Assembly: GCF_000302595.1 (NCBI RefSeq)
Contig: NZ_JH947125.1
Location: 62,001 to 126,000 of the forward strand
Length of the DNA: 64,000 bases
Reading direction: 5' to 3'
From: Pedobacter arcticus A12
GTDB taxonomy: Bacteria > Bacteroidota > Bacteroidia > Sphingobacteriales > Sphingobacteriaceae
Shown here: in pieces, positions 25,601-33,735 of the stretch
How the letters are laid out: every line of letters begins with the position of its first letter
Numbering within the stretch: the first letter of the stretch is position 1
Notes under the pieces: model-generated
Databases searched by the model: none
What the model was told of the DNA's origin: nothing
The model's input: the letters and a program-made list of their open reading frames with translations, nothing else
Program-made: the position numbers and the translations under genes

Positions 25601-26299
25601 ATGGATACAACAGCACAATTAGACGAAGTTAAAACCACCCCTTGGAGTGGAGGAAGATCACCCTTCTCGGTAGAGTATGGTAAACTGATGATGTGGTTTT
25701 TTCTTTTATCAGATGCATTTACTTTCTCTGCGTTTCTAGTTTATTACGGAGCGCAACGCTTTAGTAAAATGACTTGGCCAGACCCTGATATCGTTTTCCA
25801 ATCTATTCCAGGAATAACAGATTCTGGAGCGCCATTGGTTTTCGTAGGTATCATGACCTTTATTTTGATCATGAGTTCTGTTACTATGGTTTTAGCTGTA
25901 GAAGCAGGTCATCGTAATAGCAAAAAAGAAGTAACCTGGTGGATGATTGCTACCGTTATTGGTGGTTTGATGTTTTTAGGCTGTCAAGCTTTAGAATGGA
26001 CGCATTTACACCACGAAGGTTTCTGGTGGGGAAGAGTGCCAAGTGCAGAAGTTATAAAAGGACTGGGGTCCGATGCCTTGAGTACGCAACAATTTGCCAA
26101 TCTGTTTTTTACCATCACTGGATTTCACGGTTTTCACGTACTTACTGGAGTTGTAATCAATATTATTATTTTGGTGATGACAATGACCGGCGTTTTTGAA
26201 CGCAGAGGACATTATTTAATGGTAGAAAAAGTTGGTTTATACTGGCACTTTGTTGATTTGGTGTGGGTGTTTGTATTTACTTTCTTTTATTTGGTATAA
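25601..26299 (+). CDS. coxC: Cytochrome c oxidase subunit III, second copy
   Basis: 232 residues from ATG 25601 (a TTG one codon upstream is an alternative). More conserved than its neighbour: PFSVEYGKLMMWFFLLSDAF at the start, a glutamate-bearing helix (GCQALEWTHLHHEGFWW), FHGFHVLTGVVINI and GLYWHFVDLVWVFVFTFFY at the end. Subunit III stabilises subunit I and the proton uptake path. It starts 33 bases after the first copy. Confidence 0.92.
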   Translation: MDTTAQLDEVKTTPWSGGRSPFSVEYGKLMMWFFLLSDAFTFSAFLVYYGAQRFSKMTWPDPDIVFQSIPGITDSGAPLVFVGIMTFILIMSSVTMVLAVEAGHRNSKKEVTWWMIATVIGGLMFLGCQALEWTHLHHEGFWWGRVPSAEVIKGLGSDALSTQQFANLFFTITGFHGFHVLTGVVINIIILVMTMTGVFERRGHYLMVEKVGLYWHFVDLVWVFVFTFFYLV

Positions 26300-26317
26300 T
26301 TTTAAAAAAACAAGAAG

Positions 26318-26659
26318 ATGTCTTTAGAAAATACGAGTGTAGCGCATGACGAAGAGCATGTATCAATGACAAAGAGTAAAATCTGGAAAGTATTCTTTAT
26401 ACTTTTAGGAATTACTGTTGTAGAGTTTATTATAGCTTTAGGAGTTCCACATACAGTACTTCCAAACGGAATAAGAAACGCCATCTACGTAATTTTAACG
26501 CTTTATAAAGGATATTATATCGTAGCCTATTTCATGCACTTAAAGTTTGAGAAGTATGCACTTAAAGCAGGGCTTATACTTTCATTTATTTTTATTGTGT
26601 ACTTTATTGTACTAATGTTAATTGAAGGGGACTATTTGCATAGTCACTTGTCGGTATGA
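26318..26659 (+). CDS. Cytochrome c oxidase subunit IV-type small membrane protein
   Basis: 113 residues, three membrane helices (about 23-43, 50-68 and 80-102), after a polar, acidic N-terminus. GYYIVAYFMHLKFE is the conserved prokaryotic subunit IV segment. Assists assembly or stability of the CuB site in characterised relatives. Overlaps the following SCO-like gene by four bases (ATGA), so translation of the two is coupled. Confidence 0.88.
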   Translation: MSLENTSVAHDEEHVSMTKSKIWKVFFILLGITVVEFIIALGVPHTVLPNGIRNAIYVILTLYKGYYIVAYFMHLKFEKYALKAGLILSFIFIVYFIVLMLIEGDYLHSHLSV

Positions 26660-27357
26660 CGGGTAAGAAATTTCCTTTAGGTAAAATATTAATCCTGGTA
26701 ACCATATTAGCGTTACCAGGATTTTTGTATTATTTACTACAGGCAAAAGGGAAAAACAGGTATAAACCTCTGCCAGTTTTTGGTCCTAAAGTAGTTGCAT
26801 CAACTTTCCGTACCAAACGTGGAGTTAAGATTCCTGATACTGTTTATCACAAAATCACTTTTCCGCAACTTTACAATAGTGGAGGCAATACTGTTAAGTT
26901 AGATACTGAAGGACAGCACCTAACAGTTGTGAATTTTTTTTACATCAATAATAAGAATGTTGTGCCCGCACTTAATAAAGGAATCACAACTTTGCAAGAA
27001 CAGTTTAAGGATAATAAGCGCATTAGGTTTATTTCTATCGATGTAGATCCAAAAAACGACACAATAGATCAACTTAAACAGTATGCTGGTAAAATAGGTG
27101 CTATCCCACAAAAGTGGACTATTTTAACTGCAGATACGGCAATCACTTATCCATTAGCTCGGGATCAGTTTTTTGTAAATGCTTTTCAACCTAAAGAAGG
27201 TGAATTTGTGTTTAGCGACAAGTTAATTCTGTTAGATGCAGAGAATAGAATTAGAGGGTATTATACGGGTACTTCTGATGATGAGATTAGACGGATAAGC
27301 GACGAGCTTAAAGTTTTGATTACAGAGGAACTCCGTAAAGTAAAAGCAGAGTTTTAA
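26656..27357 (+). CDS. SCO1/SenC-family thioredoxin-fold protein lacking the copper ligands
   Basis: 233 residues: one N-terminal membrane anchor (about 8-27) and a periplasmic thioredoxin fold (about 80-225) placed where SCO copper chaperones occur in oxidase clusters. FFYINNKNVVPALNKGITTL aligns to the SCO segment FxxTSCPxxCP, but the C-x3-C is replaced by I-N-N-K-N; the distal His is also missing (FVFSDKLILLDAENRIRGYY). The fold signature RIRFISIDVDPKNDT and the LDAENRIRGYYTG strand are kept. So it is unlikely to bind copper or do thiol exchange in the usual way. Starts inside the subunit IV gene. Confidence 0.8.
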   Translation: MTGKKFPLGKILILVTILALPGFLYYLLQAKGKNRYKPLPVFGPKVVASTFRTKRGVKIPDTVYHKITFPQLYNSGGNTVKLDTEGQHLTVVNFFYINNKNVVPALNKGITTLQEQFKDNKRIRFISIDVDPKNDTIDQLKQYAGKIGAIPQKWTILTADTAITYPLARDQFFVNAFQPKEGEFVFSDKLILLDAENRIRGYYTGTSDDEIRRISDELKVLITEELRKVKAEF

Positions 27358-27380
27358 CAAAGAGCATTGAAATTTATATC

Positions 27381-27953
27381 ATGAGTGATAAAGTAATATT
27401 GAGAATAATCACGGCTGTTTCTATTACAGTTTTTGTGTTGGTGCTTATTTTAAACCGCAAGATTATTCCGGTAACCATACCAACACCTTCGTATATTTAT
27501 TTTTTCCCAAAACTGAATGCAATTATTAATGGTACTTGTACCGTATTGTTGTTGCTGTCTTTGTATTTTATCAAGCAAAAGAACATTCAGATGCACAAGC
27601 GGATTAATATTTTAACCTTTGGATTATCTGCAGTTTTTTTGATCTCTTATGTAGTGTTCCACTATTTCGCACCAGAAACTAAGTTTGGAGATTTAAATGG
27701 AGACAGCACTGTAAGTGAGCAAGAAAAATTGCTTGCGGGCAATCTTCGCTATGTTTATTACGTTGTTCTAGCAACACATATTGTACTTGCCGCTGCCGTA
27801 TTACCTTTAATCCTCATTAGCTTTCTTCGAGGGCTAAAAATGCAGGTAGAAAGGCATAGGAAATTGGTGAGATGGAGCTACCCGATATGGCTTTATGTAA
27901 CCACTTCTGGCGTAGTTGTATATTTAATGATAGCTCCTTATTATAATTTTTAA
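27381..27953 (+). CDS. DUF420 membrane protein (CtaM-like oxidase assembly factor)
   Basis: 190 residues, about five membrane helices; DUF420 family by the segment PKLNAIINGTCTVLLLLSLY, the H-K-R-INI stretch (MHKRINILTFGLSAVFLISY) and the C-terminal ERHRKLVRWSYPIWLYVTTSG. In Gram-positive bacteria the related CtaM is needed to make active heme-copper oxidases. A soluble loop with a calcium-binding-like DLNGDSTVSEQE (about residues 109-120) looks like a dockerin/EF-hand-type motif, an uncommon insert. Lies 23 bases after the SCO-like gene, in the same operon. Confidence 0.85.
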   Translation: MSDKVILRIITAVSITVFVLVLILNRKIIPVTIPTPSYIYFFPKLNAIINGTCTVLLLLSLYFIKQKNIQMHKRINILTFGLSAVFLISYVVFHYFAPETKFGDLNGDSTVSEQEKLLAGNLRYVYYVVLATHIVLAAAVLPLILISFLRGLKMQVERHRKLVRWSYPIWLYVTTSGVVVYLMIAPYYNF

Positions 27954-27963
27954 ATTTGTATTT

Positions 27964-28239
27964 ATGAAGCATTCAAAAACTCTTTTAGCGCTTTTATTTG
28001 TAGTTGCTTTCATTTTAGTAGCCAATACCACTTTTGCACAATGCTCAATGTGCCAGGCCACAATCGAATCTAATTTGAAGGCCGGTGGCAAAACAGGTAG
28101 CGGATTAAACAGCGGTATTATGTATTTATTGGCCGCACCTTATTTGGTGGTGGCAGGAGTTGGGCTTTTATGGTATAAAAAATATCGTAAAAAGAACATT
28201 GCCATAGATATGAAAGCCGAAAAAATCAACTTGAATTAA
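27964..28239 (+). CDS. Small CSMC-motif membrane protein of the oxidase cluster
   Basis: 91 residues: signal peptide (cleavage near TTFAQ, residue 25), then CSMCQATIESN right after the predicted cleavage site, a Gly-rich patch, one membrane helix (about 53-70) and a basic tail. The C-x2-C near the mature N-terminus on the periplasmic side could bind copper or act in thiol exchange. Function is not established to my knowledge. It starts ten bases after the DUF420 gene, in an operon that otherwise lacks a ligand-complete SCO protein. Confidence 0.75.
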   Translation: MKHSKTLLALLFVVAFILVANTTFAQCSMCQATIESNLKAGGKTGSGLNSGIMYLLAAPYLVVAGVGLLWYKKYRKKNIAIDMKAEKINLN

Positions 28240-28268
28240 CCAATTTTAGCTTTTAGCAAACCCTCATT

Positions 28269-28658
28269 ATGGCAGAAACACCAAGATTACAAGCAATAGT
28301 AAACGCAAAGTGTCCTCGGTGTAGAAGAGGAGATTTGTTTATGAATACTATGTATGGTTTATCATCGCAAAAAATGCATGTTAACTGTCCAAAATGCAAT
28401 CTAAAATACGAACTAGAACCAGGTTACTTTTATGCTGCAATGTATATCAGCTATAGTATCAATGTGGCAGTTGCGGTAATAGTAGGCGTTTTAACCTACA
28501 TAATTAGTGGCGAAACGGAATCTCCTTGGATTTATGTAGGTACAATATTTTTATTTAGTTTAGTGTTAGCGCCATTCAATTTTAGGTATTCTAGGGTTAT
28601 TTTGCTGCATTTGATGTCTTCAAGAATTAAATACCTGTCACATTATGACCACGATTAG
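28269..28658 (+). CDS. DUF983 protein with N-terminal zinc ribbon
   Basis: 129 residues. N-terminal zinc-ribbon cysteines CPRCRRGDLF (about 15) and CPKCNLKYELEPG (about 40), then two membrane helices (about 58-80 and 90-112). The pattern CPxC...CPxC-x-x-xxELEPGYFYGAMY is DUF983, common in Bacteroidota and Alphaproteobacteria near oxidase genes. Function unknown; membrane topology suggests cytoplasmic zinc site. Overlaps the next gene by 14 bases. Confidence 0.85.
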   Translation: MAETPRLQAIVNAKCPRCRRGDLFMNTMYGLSSQKMHVNCPKCNLKYELEPGYFYAAMYISYSINVAVAVIVGVLTYIISGETESPWIYVGTIFLFSLVLAPFNFRYSRVILLHLMSSRIKYLSHYDHD

Positions 28659-29322
28659 TGCAAAAACATTCGAGTTTCTTCATCAGTTACAACTTAACAA
28701 TGATAGGGTGTGGTTTCAGGAAAATAAATCACTTTATCTCGCTGCAAAAGAAGAAGTTGAAAATTTTTCCGAAGCTATTATAGTTGAATTTAGAAAGCTT
28801 AATCCCCAGGTTTCACCAGAGCTGACGGGCAAAAAAAGCGTGATGCGAATTTACCGTGATGTACGGTTCAGCAAAAATAAATCGCCTTATAAATCAAATT
28901 TCGGTATCAGTATTTCAACCAGTCCTAAAGGTATACACGGTCCGGGATACTTTATACAATTACAGCCAAATCAAAGTTTTATAGCAGGCGGAATGTGGAT
29001 GCCAGATGCTCCAAACCTTAAGTTAATAAGACAAGAGATTGATTACAACGGCAATCAGCTTTTGGATATTTTAGAGGCTAAAAATTTCAAATCTTTTTTT
29101 AGCGACGGCCTACAGCAGACCGATAAATTGAAAACTTCTCCGAAAAACTACGACGCAGATCATCCAAATATTGAACTGTTGAAACTTAAAAGTTTTACAG
29201 TAAGTAGCAGTTTTACCGATAAGCAACTGCAAACCGAAGGCGTAGTAAATAAAATAGTGAATGGTTTGCAGGAAATTATGCCCCTAAATAATTTTCTACA
29301 GGAAGCCATTACAAACCAATAA
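28645..29322 (+). CDS. DUF2461 (TIGR02453-like) protein
   Basis: 225 residues, soluble. DUF2461 features are the opening FEFLHQLQLNNDRVWFQENK, KKSVMRIYRDVRFSKNKSPY with the RDxRF-x-K motif near residue 70, and GPGYFIQLQPNQSFIAGGMW. The family is widespread, with no established biochemical role. The ATG lies inside the end of the DUF983 gene, so it is co-translated with it, although no functional link to respiration is obvious. Confidence 0.85.
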   Translation: MTTISAKTFEFLHQLQLNNDRVWFQENKSLYLAAKEEVENFSEAIIVEFRKLNPQVSPELTGKKSVMRIYRDVRFSKNKSPYKSNFGISISTSPKGIHGPGYFIQLQPNQSFIAGGMWMPDAPNLKLIRQEIDYNGNQLLDILEAKNFKSFFSDGLQQTDKLKTSPKNYDADHPNIELLKLKSFTVSSSFTDKQLQTEGVVNKIVNGLQEIMPLNNFLQEAITNQ

Positions 29323-29361
29323 AGATTTATATATTAAAGTTGTAAACTAAACGATTATATA

Positions 29362-30198
29362 ATGAATAAGCAATATATCCTATCCGCAATTTGTGTACTA
29401 CTATTTTTAAGTTCATGTGTGGTGCTTTCAAAAAAGAAATACGAGGCATTACTTGCTCAAAAAGATTCTTTAAACGTTGGTTGGGACAATGCAGTTGTGA
29501 AGATTCAGTCATTGGAAGAAGTAATTGCCAATCTAAAAAAAGATACCGCAACCTTGAATGCGAAAATAAGCGATTTACACAGCCAGCTAGAGGGTTTAAA
29601 TACAAATTACACTGCGCTAAGTTCTAAAAGTTCCTCAGAAATCAATAAGCTTTCTACCGATTTACAAAAGCGTGAAGCAAGATTGAAAGAGGTTGAAGAA
29701 ATTTTGAGAAAACGAGACGAAGCAACCAATTCTTTGAAAGAAAAGCTACAGAAAGCATTGTTAGGTTTTCAGGAAAACGGTTTAACCGTAGAGATTAAAA
29801 ACGGTAAAGTTTATGTTTCTTTAACTGATAAATTGCTTTTTAACACTGGCTCAATTGTTATCGACGATAAAGGAAAGCAAGCCTTACAAGAATTAGCTAA
29901 AGTATTAAATACCCAGCCCGAAATTAACATCGCTGTTGAAGGACATACTGACAATCAGAAAGTTGGAAACCTTGGACAGATTAAAGATAATTGGGATTTA
30001 AGCGTGTTAAGAGCAACTTCTGTGGTGAGGTATCTAACAGAATTACAGGCTATTTCGCCAGAACGGTTAACTGCTACGGGTAAAGGGCAATACCAACCGA
30101 TTGAGTTGGGGAATACTGGCGAGGCTAGAAGCAAAAACCGTAGAATTGAGATTGTACTTTCTCCAAAGCTGGACGAACTCTATAACCTCATCAAGTAA
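29362..30198 (+). CDS. OmpA-family lipoprotein with coiled coil
   Basis: 278 residues. Lipoprotein signal with acylation Cys near residue 19 (LFLSSC), a long coiled coil (about 30-130, Lys/Glu/Leu heptads) and a C-terminal OmpA domain (about 150-270). The peptidoglycan-binding motif is seen in INIAVEGHTDNQ and later NLSVLRATSVVRYL-like and SKNRRIEIVLSP segments, with the conserved Asp and Arg that hold diaminopimelate. Tethers the outer membrane to the cell wall. Start lies 39 bases after the previous stop; probably end of the operon. Confidence 0.9.
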   Translation: MNKQYILSAICVLLFLSSCVVLSKKKYEALLAQKDSLNVGWDNAVVKIQSLEEVIANLKKDTATLNAKISDLHSQLEGLNTNYTALSSKSSSEINKLSTDLQKREARLKEVEEILRKRDEATNSLKEKLQKALLGFQENGLTVEIKNGKVYVSLTDKLLFNTGSIVIDDKGKQALQELAKVLNTQPEINIAVEGHTDNQKVGNLGQIKDNWDLSVLRATSVVRYLTELQAISPERLTATGKGQYQPIELGNTGEARSKNRRIEIVLSPKLDELYNLIK

Positions 30199-30333
30199 GT
30201 TTTGTTTTTGGATAATTTCTAGCTTAAAAACGAGTTTTTTTTGTGCAGATTAGTTAATTATTGGCTTTAAAAATGATTTAAAGCATAAAAAGGCTATTTA
30301 TACTACTTCTAAATTGCTTCTATTGACAAATGA

Positions 30334-30367
30334 TTGACATATTGTATGGCTTGCTAGGTTACTTTTG
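30334..30367 (+). promoter_or_regulatory. Putative promoter of hemA
   Basis: TACTTTTG at 30360-30367 is an exact TAnnTTTG -7 box; a TTG at 30334-30336 could be the -33 element (23-base spacing). The -7 box ends 22 bases before the TTG start codon, so the untranslated leader would be very short. Confidence 0.55.
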
Positions 30368-30389
30368 TAGCTGTCTAAAAACAACGTAA

Positions 30390-31619
30390 TTGAAGGATTT
30401 AAAGGTTATAGCTTTTACACACAAACAAATTGATTTGAAAGAGTTGGGCTGTTTGGTTTTGTGTAACGAGGCCAGCGAAGAAAGGCTTCAATTTGTGAAA
30501 TCTAAATTTGATATTCCAGAGATTTTCTATTTGGCAACCTGTAACAGGGTAGAGTTTGTTTTTACTGCTAGTCAAGATTTAAACAGAGACTTTGTGCGCT
30601 CTTTTTTGCAGGCACTACACAACGACAAATTACTTACGCCCCAATTAGATTTAATAGTGGATAATGCTTTGCTTTTTGAGCGAGAAAGCGCACTTAATCA
30701 TTTAATGCGTGTTTCTAGTTCTTTGGAAAGCCTAGTGGTTGGCGAAAAAGAAATTTTAGCACAAGTAAGAAAAAGTTACGAAGACTGTAGGGTAAAAGGG
30801 TTCACGGGCGATTACCTTCGATTAATTATGAGCCGTGTGGTGAAAACTGCAAAAGAGGTTTACACTTTTACAAATATCTCTAAAAATCCAATCTCGGTAG
30901 TTTCTTTGGCTTACCGACGATTAAGAGAACTAAATGTTTGCTCTAAATCAAGGATTTTAATTATTGGTGCCGGCGAAACCAACCAAAATATAGCTAAATA
31001 TCTAAAAAAACATACCTACACCAATTTCTCGGTTTTTAATAGAACTTTCAGTAAAGCGCAAGACTTAGCAAAACAGTTAGGTGGCCAGGGTTTTGATTTG
31101 AGTGCGCTTTGTGATTTTGATAAAGGTTTTGATGTGATTATTACCTGCACATCTTCTAAAGAGCCTATCATCACTTCAGAGCTATACGCCAAGCTTTTAA
31201 ATGGTGATACAGGGATTAAAGTTGTTGTGGATTTGGCTGTTCCTAATGATGTTGATCCACAGGTTTTGTTAGATCATAATGTGCAATATATTGCGGTTGA
31301 ATCGTTAAAAGAAATTGCGGAAAAAAACTTACAAGAGCGTTACCATGAATTGATCAATGGTGAAGCTATTATTGAGCAGAATATTAAAGAATTTAAGCCA
31401 CTTTTAAAGCAACGCCGAGTAGAACTTGCAATGCGTGAAGTGCCTGTTAAAATAAAAGAGATTAAAGAAAGAGCGTTAAATGCTGTGTTTGCCGATGAAG
31501 TGAACAGTTTAGACGAAAATTCAAGGTTGGTATTGGAAAAAGTAATGAGCTATATGGAAAAAAAATACATTAGCGTTCCAATGGTTATGGCTAAAAATAT
31601 TTTAGTTAATAACGATTAA
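30390..31619 (+). CDS. hemA: Glutamyl-tRNA reductase
   Basis: 409 residues. Catalytic Cys51 in YLATCNRVEF, the family signature SSLESLVVGEKEILAQV near residue 110, a Rossmann domain (ILIIGAGETNQN near 190) and a C-terminal helical dimerisation domain. Reduces glutamyl-tRNA to glutamate-1-semialdehyde, the first committed step of the C5 heme route; no ALA synthase is needed. The start is TTG at 30390: the conserved N-terminus (KDLKVIAFTHKQID) leaves no room for another, and the next in-frame ATG lies about 100 codons inside. A weak start codon on the entry enzyme would limit flux. Confidence 0.95.
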   Translation: MKDLKVIAFTHKQIDLKELGCLVLCNEASEERLQFVKSKFDIPEIFYLATCNRVEFVFTASQDLNRDFVRSFLQALHNDKLLTPQLDLIVDNALLFERESALNHLMRVSSSLESLVVGEKEILAQVRKSYEDCRVKGFTGDYLRLIMSRVVKTAKEVYTFTNISKNPISVVSLAYRRLRELNVCSKSRILIIGAGETNQNIAKYLKKHTYTNFSVFNRTFSKAQDLAKQLGGQGFDLSALCDFDKGFDVIITCTSSKEPIITSELYAKLLNGDTGIKVVVDLAVPNDVDPQVLLDHNVQYIAVESLKEIAEKNLQERYHELINGEAIIEQNIKEFKPLLKQRRVELAMREVPVKIKEIKERALNAVFADEVNSLDENSRLVLEKVMSYMEKKYISVPMVMAKNILVNND

Positions 31620-31681
31620 GTCATAATCAACACAAATCATTAATTTTCTGGTAATCAGTGTGCAATGCTAGTTGTTAATTC

Positions 31682-31689
31682 TATTTTTG
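31682..31689 (+). promoter_or_regulatory. Putative -7 box of hemC-hemD
   Basis: TATTTTTG matches TAnnTTTG and lies 17 bases before the TTG start of the fused gene. No convincing -33 element was found. Confidence 0.35.
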
Positions 31690-31706
31690 CAATATAATCA
31701 TACATT

Positions 31707-33296
31707 TTGGACAGAATAATCACTATAGGAACTCGTGGTAGCGACCTTGCGCTATGGCAAGCAAACTATATAAAAGATAGACTCGCGGCAATCAATATCC
31801 AAGCCGAGTTGAAAATTATTAAAACTCAAGGCGATAACATCCTAAACTTAAGATTAGATAAGTTAGAGGGTAAAGGCTTTTTTACCAAAGAGCTGGAAGA
31901 ACACCTCATTGAAAAATCTGTAGACTTAGCTGTACATTCGCATAAAGACTTACCTACTGTAAATCCTCCAGGTTTAATCATCGCCGCAGTTTCAGAAAGA
32001 GAAGATCCATCAGAAGTGATTTTAATTTTGAAAGATTGTGTAGATTCTTCCAAAAAATTATCTGTAAAACATAACGGAACGGTAGGTACATCATCTAACC
32101 GCAGGCAATCACAATTATTAGCTGTTCGCCCTGATTTAGAGTTCGAAAACCTTAGGGGAAACGTAAATACGCGTATCCAAAAACTAAGAGACGAAAAATA
32201 CGATGCCATTATTATGGCAAAAGCTGGCATAAGTCGTTTGAAATTAGACTTATCTGAGTTTTATATGGAAGTGATTGAGCCAACCGCAGAATTAGTTCCA
32301 GCACCATCGCAAGGTGTTTTGGCTGTTCAAATTAGAGAAGAGGATAAAGAACTTTTTGATATTCTACAGCAGATTAATGATAAAGATGTTGCCGAAAGAA
32401 TTGGTGTAGAACGTAAAGTATTAAACCTTTTTGACGGCGGTTGCCATATGCCATTAGGTTGTTATTGCGAAAAAGATGAAGATGGCTTGTTCCATGTTTG
32501 GACAACAAAATCAATAGATCAGGATGAGTTTCCAGACCGACTTTACATTACATCAAACAGTACCGAAGGTTTAGCAGAAACTATATTAAAGAAGTTCGAT
32601 ATTCTAAATCGCAAACTGCCTAAAAAAGTATTTATATCAAGAGAGCTAAGCGAGCAGAGTTATTTTGGTAAATCTTTACGCAAGCACAATATCGAAATTG
32701 AGGCTAAGTCGTTAATTAGAACTGTACCAACTATACATAAATTAGACTCGTACGTTTTTAAACAGATAGACTGGATATTCTTTAGCAGCAAAAACGGAAT
32801 TGAGTACTTTTTTTCATTAGATCCTTTGTTACCAAAAGATATAAAGTTCGGCGTTGTTGGTCGTGGGTCCGAAGATGCTTTAAGAGCATTAGGCAAAACA
32901 GTTTCCTTTATCGGGGAAAGCAGCGATACCGCAGAAATTTCAAAAGAATTTGCAGCAGTTGCAAACGGCACTACGGTTTTGTTTCCATTGGCAAAAGATT
33001 CATTGCGGAGCATTAAACAAAGCCTTTCGGCAGATACCAAGATTGTAGAAATGGTGATTTACGAAACCATTTTAGAAGAAGAGGTTGAGCCAACTTATGC
33101 GGATGTATTGGTTTTTACCAGTCCTTCAAACGTGGATGCTTACTTTGCTGATAATTTATTGCAACCTGGTCAGCAAGTTGTTTCCATTGGTAAATCAACA
33201 GGGTTAAAGTTTGATGAAATGGGTGTAAAATATATTTTGCCGGCTTCGCCCGATGAGATTGGTTTGGCCGAAGTGGTTTTTGGGATTGATGTTTAA
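31707..33296 (+). CDS. hemC: Fused hydroxymethylbilane synthase / uroporphyrinogen-III synthase
   Basis: 529 residues, two enzymes in one chain. Residues 1-305 are HemC: IGTRGSDLALWQA, HSHKDLPT, the ENLRGNVNTRIQKL arginine cluster, and FDGGCHMPLG with Cys246, which holds the dipyrromethane cofactor. Residues about 312-529 are HemD: KKVFISRELS, WIFFSSKNGIEYF, VVGRGSEDALRALG and LVFTSPSNVDAYF. Together they turn porphobilinogen into uroporphyrinogen III; fusion could channel the unstable hydroxymethylbilane. Start codon is TTG (31707), like hemA. The HemD half is weakly conserved, as in most HemD proteins. Confidence 0.93.
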   Translation: MDRIITIGTRGSDLALWQANYIKDRLAAINIQAELKIIKTQGDNILNLRLDKLEGKGFFTKELEEHLIEKSVDLAVHSHKDLPTVNPPGLIIAAVSEREDPSEVILILKDCVDSSKKLSVKHNGTVGTSSNRRQSQLLAVRPDLEFENLRGNVNTRIQKLRDEKYDAIIMAKAGISRLKLDLSEFYMEVIEPTAELVPAPSQGVLAVQIREEDKELFDILQQINDKDVAERIGVERKVLNLFDGGCHMPLGCYCEKDEDGLFHVWTTKSIDQDEFPDRLYITSNSTEGLAETILKKFDILNRKLPKKVFISRELSEQSYFGKSLRKHNIEIEAKSLIRTVPTIHKLDSYVFKQIDWIFFSSKNGIEYFFSLDPLLPKDIKFGVVGRGSEDALRALGKTVSFIGESSDTAEISKEFAAVANGTTVLFPLAKDSLRSIKQSLSADTKIVEMVIYETILEEEVEPTYADVLVFTSPSNVDAYFADNLLQPGQQVVSIGKSTGLKFDEMGVKYILPASPDEIGLAEVVFGIDV

Positions 33297-33337
33297 ATAA
33301 ATTTAGATTTTAGTTGTAAATTATTGAAACAGAGAAG

Positions 33338-33724
33338 ATGAAAAAGGCATGTTTAATAACTACGGTAATGATTCTAGTCGCAAATTTTTGTTTTGCACAA
33401 AGTCAAGATATTCAGAATGCTCCCGATAGCACATATTCATATGCGTATATTTCAGTAGCTGGAAAAGTGTTTTCTAAAAAACTTAAAGTAGAAGTGGATT
33501 TTGGCGACACACCTGAACAGATAATTGCTAGCCAAGACTTTTCAGAATACCTAACAGACAAAAAATCATACGCTGCAGTATTAAACTATATGGTTGGAAA
33601 GCAGTTTGAACTTGTAAATACCCTTGGATTGAATCGGTTATCCGAGGGTTCTGGCGGAACTTCTGGTGTTGTTTTTATTATGAAAAGGAAAAAAGAATTG
33701 AGCAAGGATAAGAGAGGTTTATAA
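33338..33724 (+). CDS. Small secreted protein of unknown function inside the heme locus
   Basis: 128 residues. Signal peptide (about 20 residues, ending CFAQ), then a short alpha/beta domain: SYAYISVAGKVFSKKLKVEVDFGD, EYLTDKKSYAAVLNYMVGKQFELV, and a glycine-rich GSGGTSGVVFIMKRK near the end. I recognise no family. The Lys-rich tail resembles other Bacteroidota secreted small proteins. It lies in the operon direction between hemCD and hemB, but a dispersed repeat follows it, so it could be an insertion into the locus rather than a heme gene. Confidence 0.65.
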   Translation: MKKACLITTVMILVANFCFAQSQDIQNAPDSTYSYAYISVAGKVFSKKLKVEVDFGDTPEQIIASQDFSEYLTDKKSYAAVLNYMVGKQFELVNTLGLNRLSEGSGGTSGVVFIMKRKKELSKDKRGL

Positions 33725-33735
33725 GAACTAGATTT

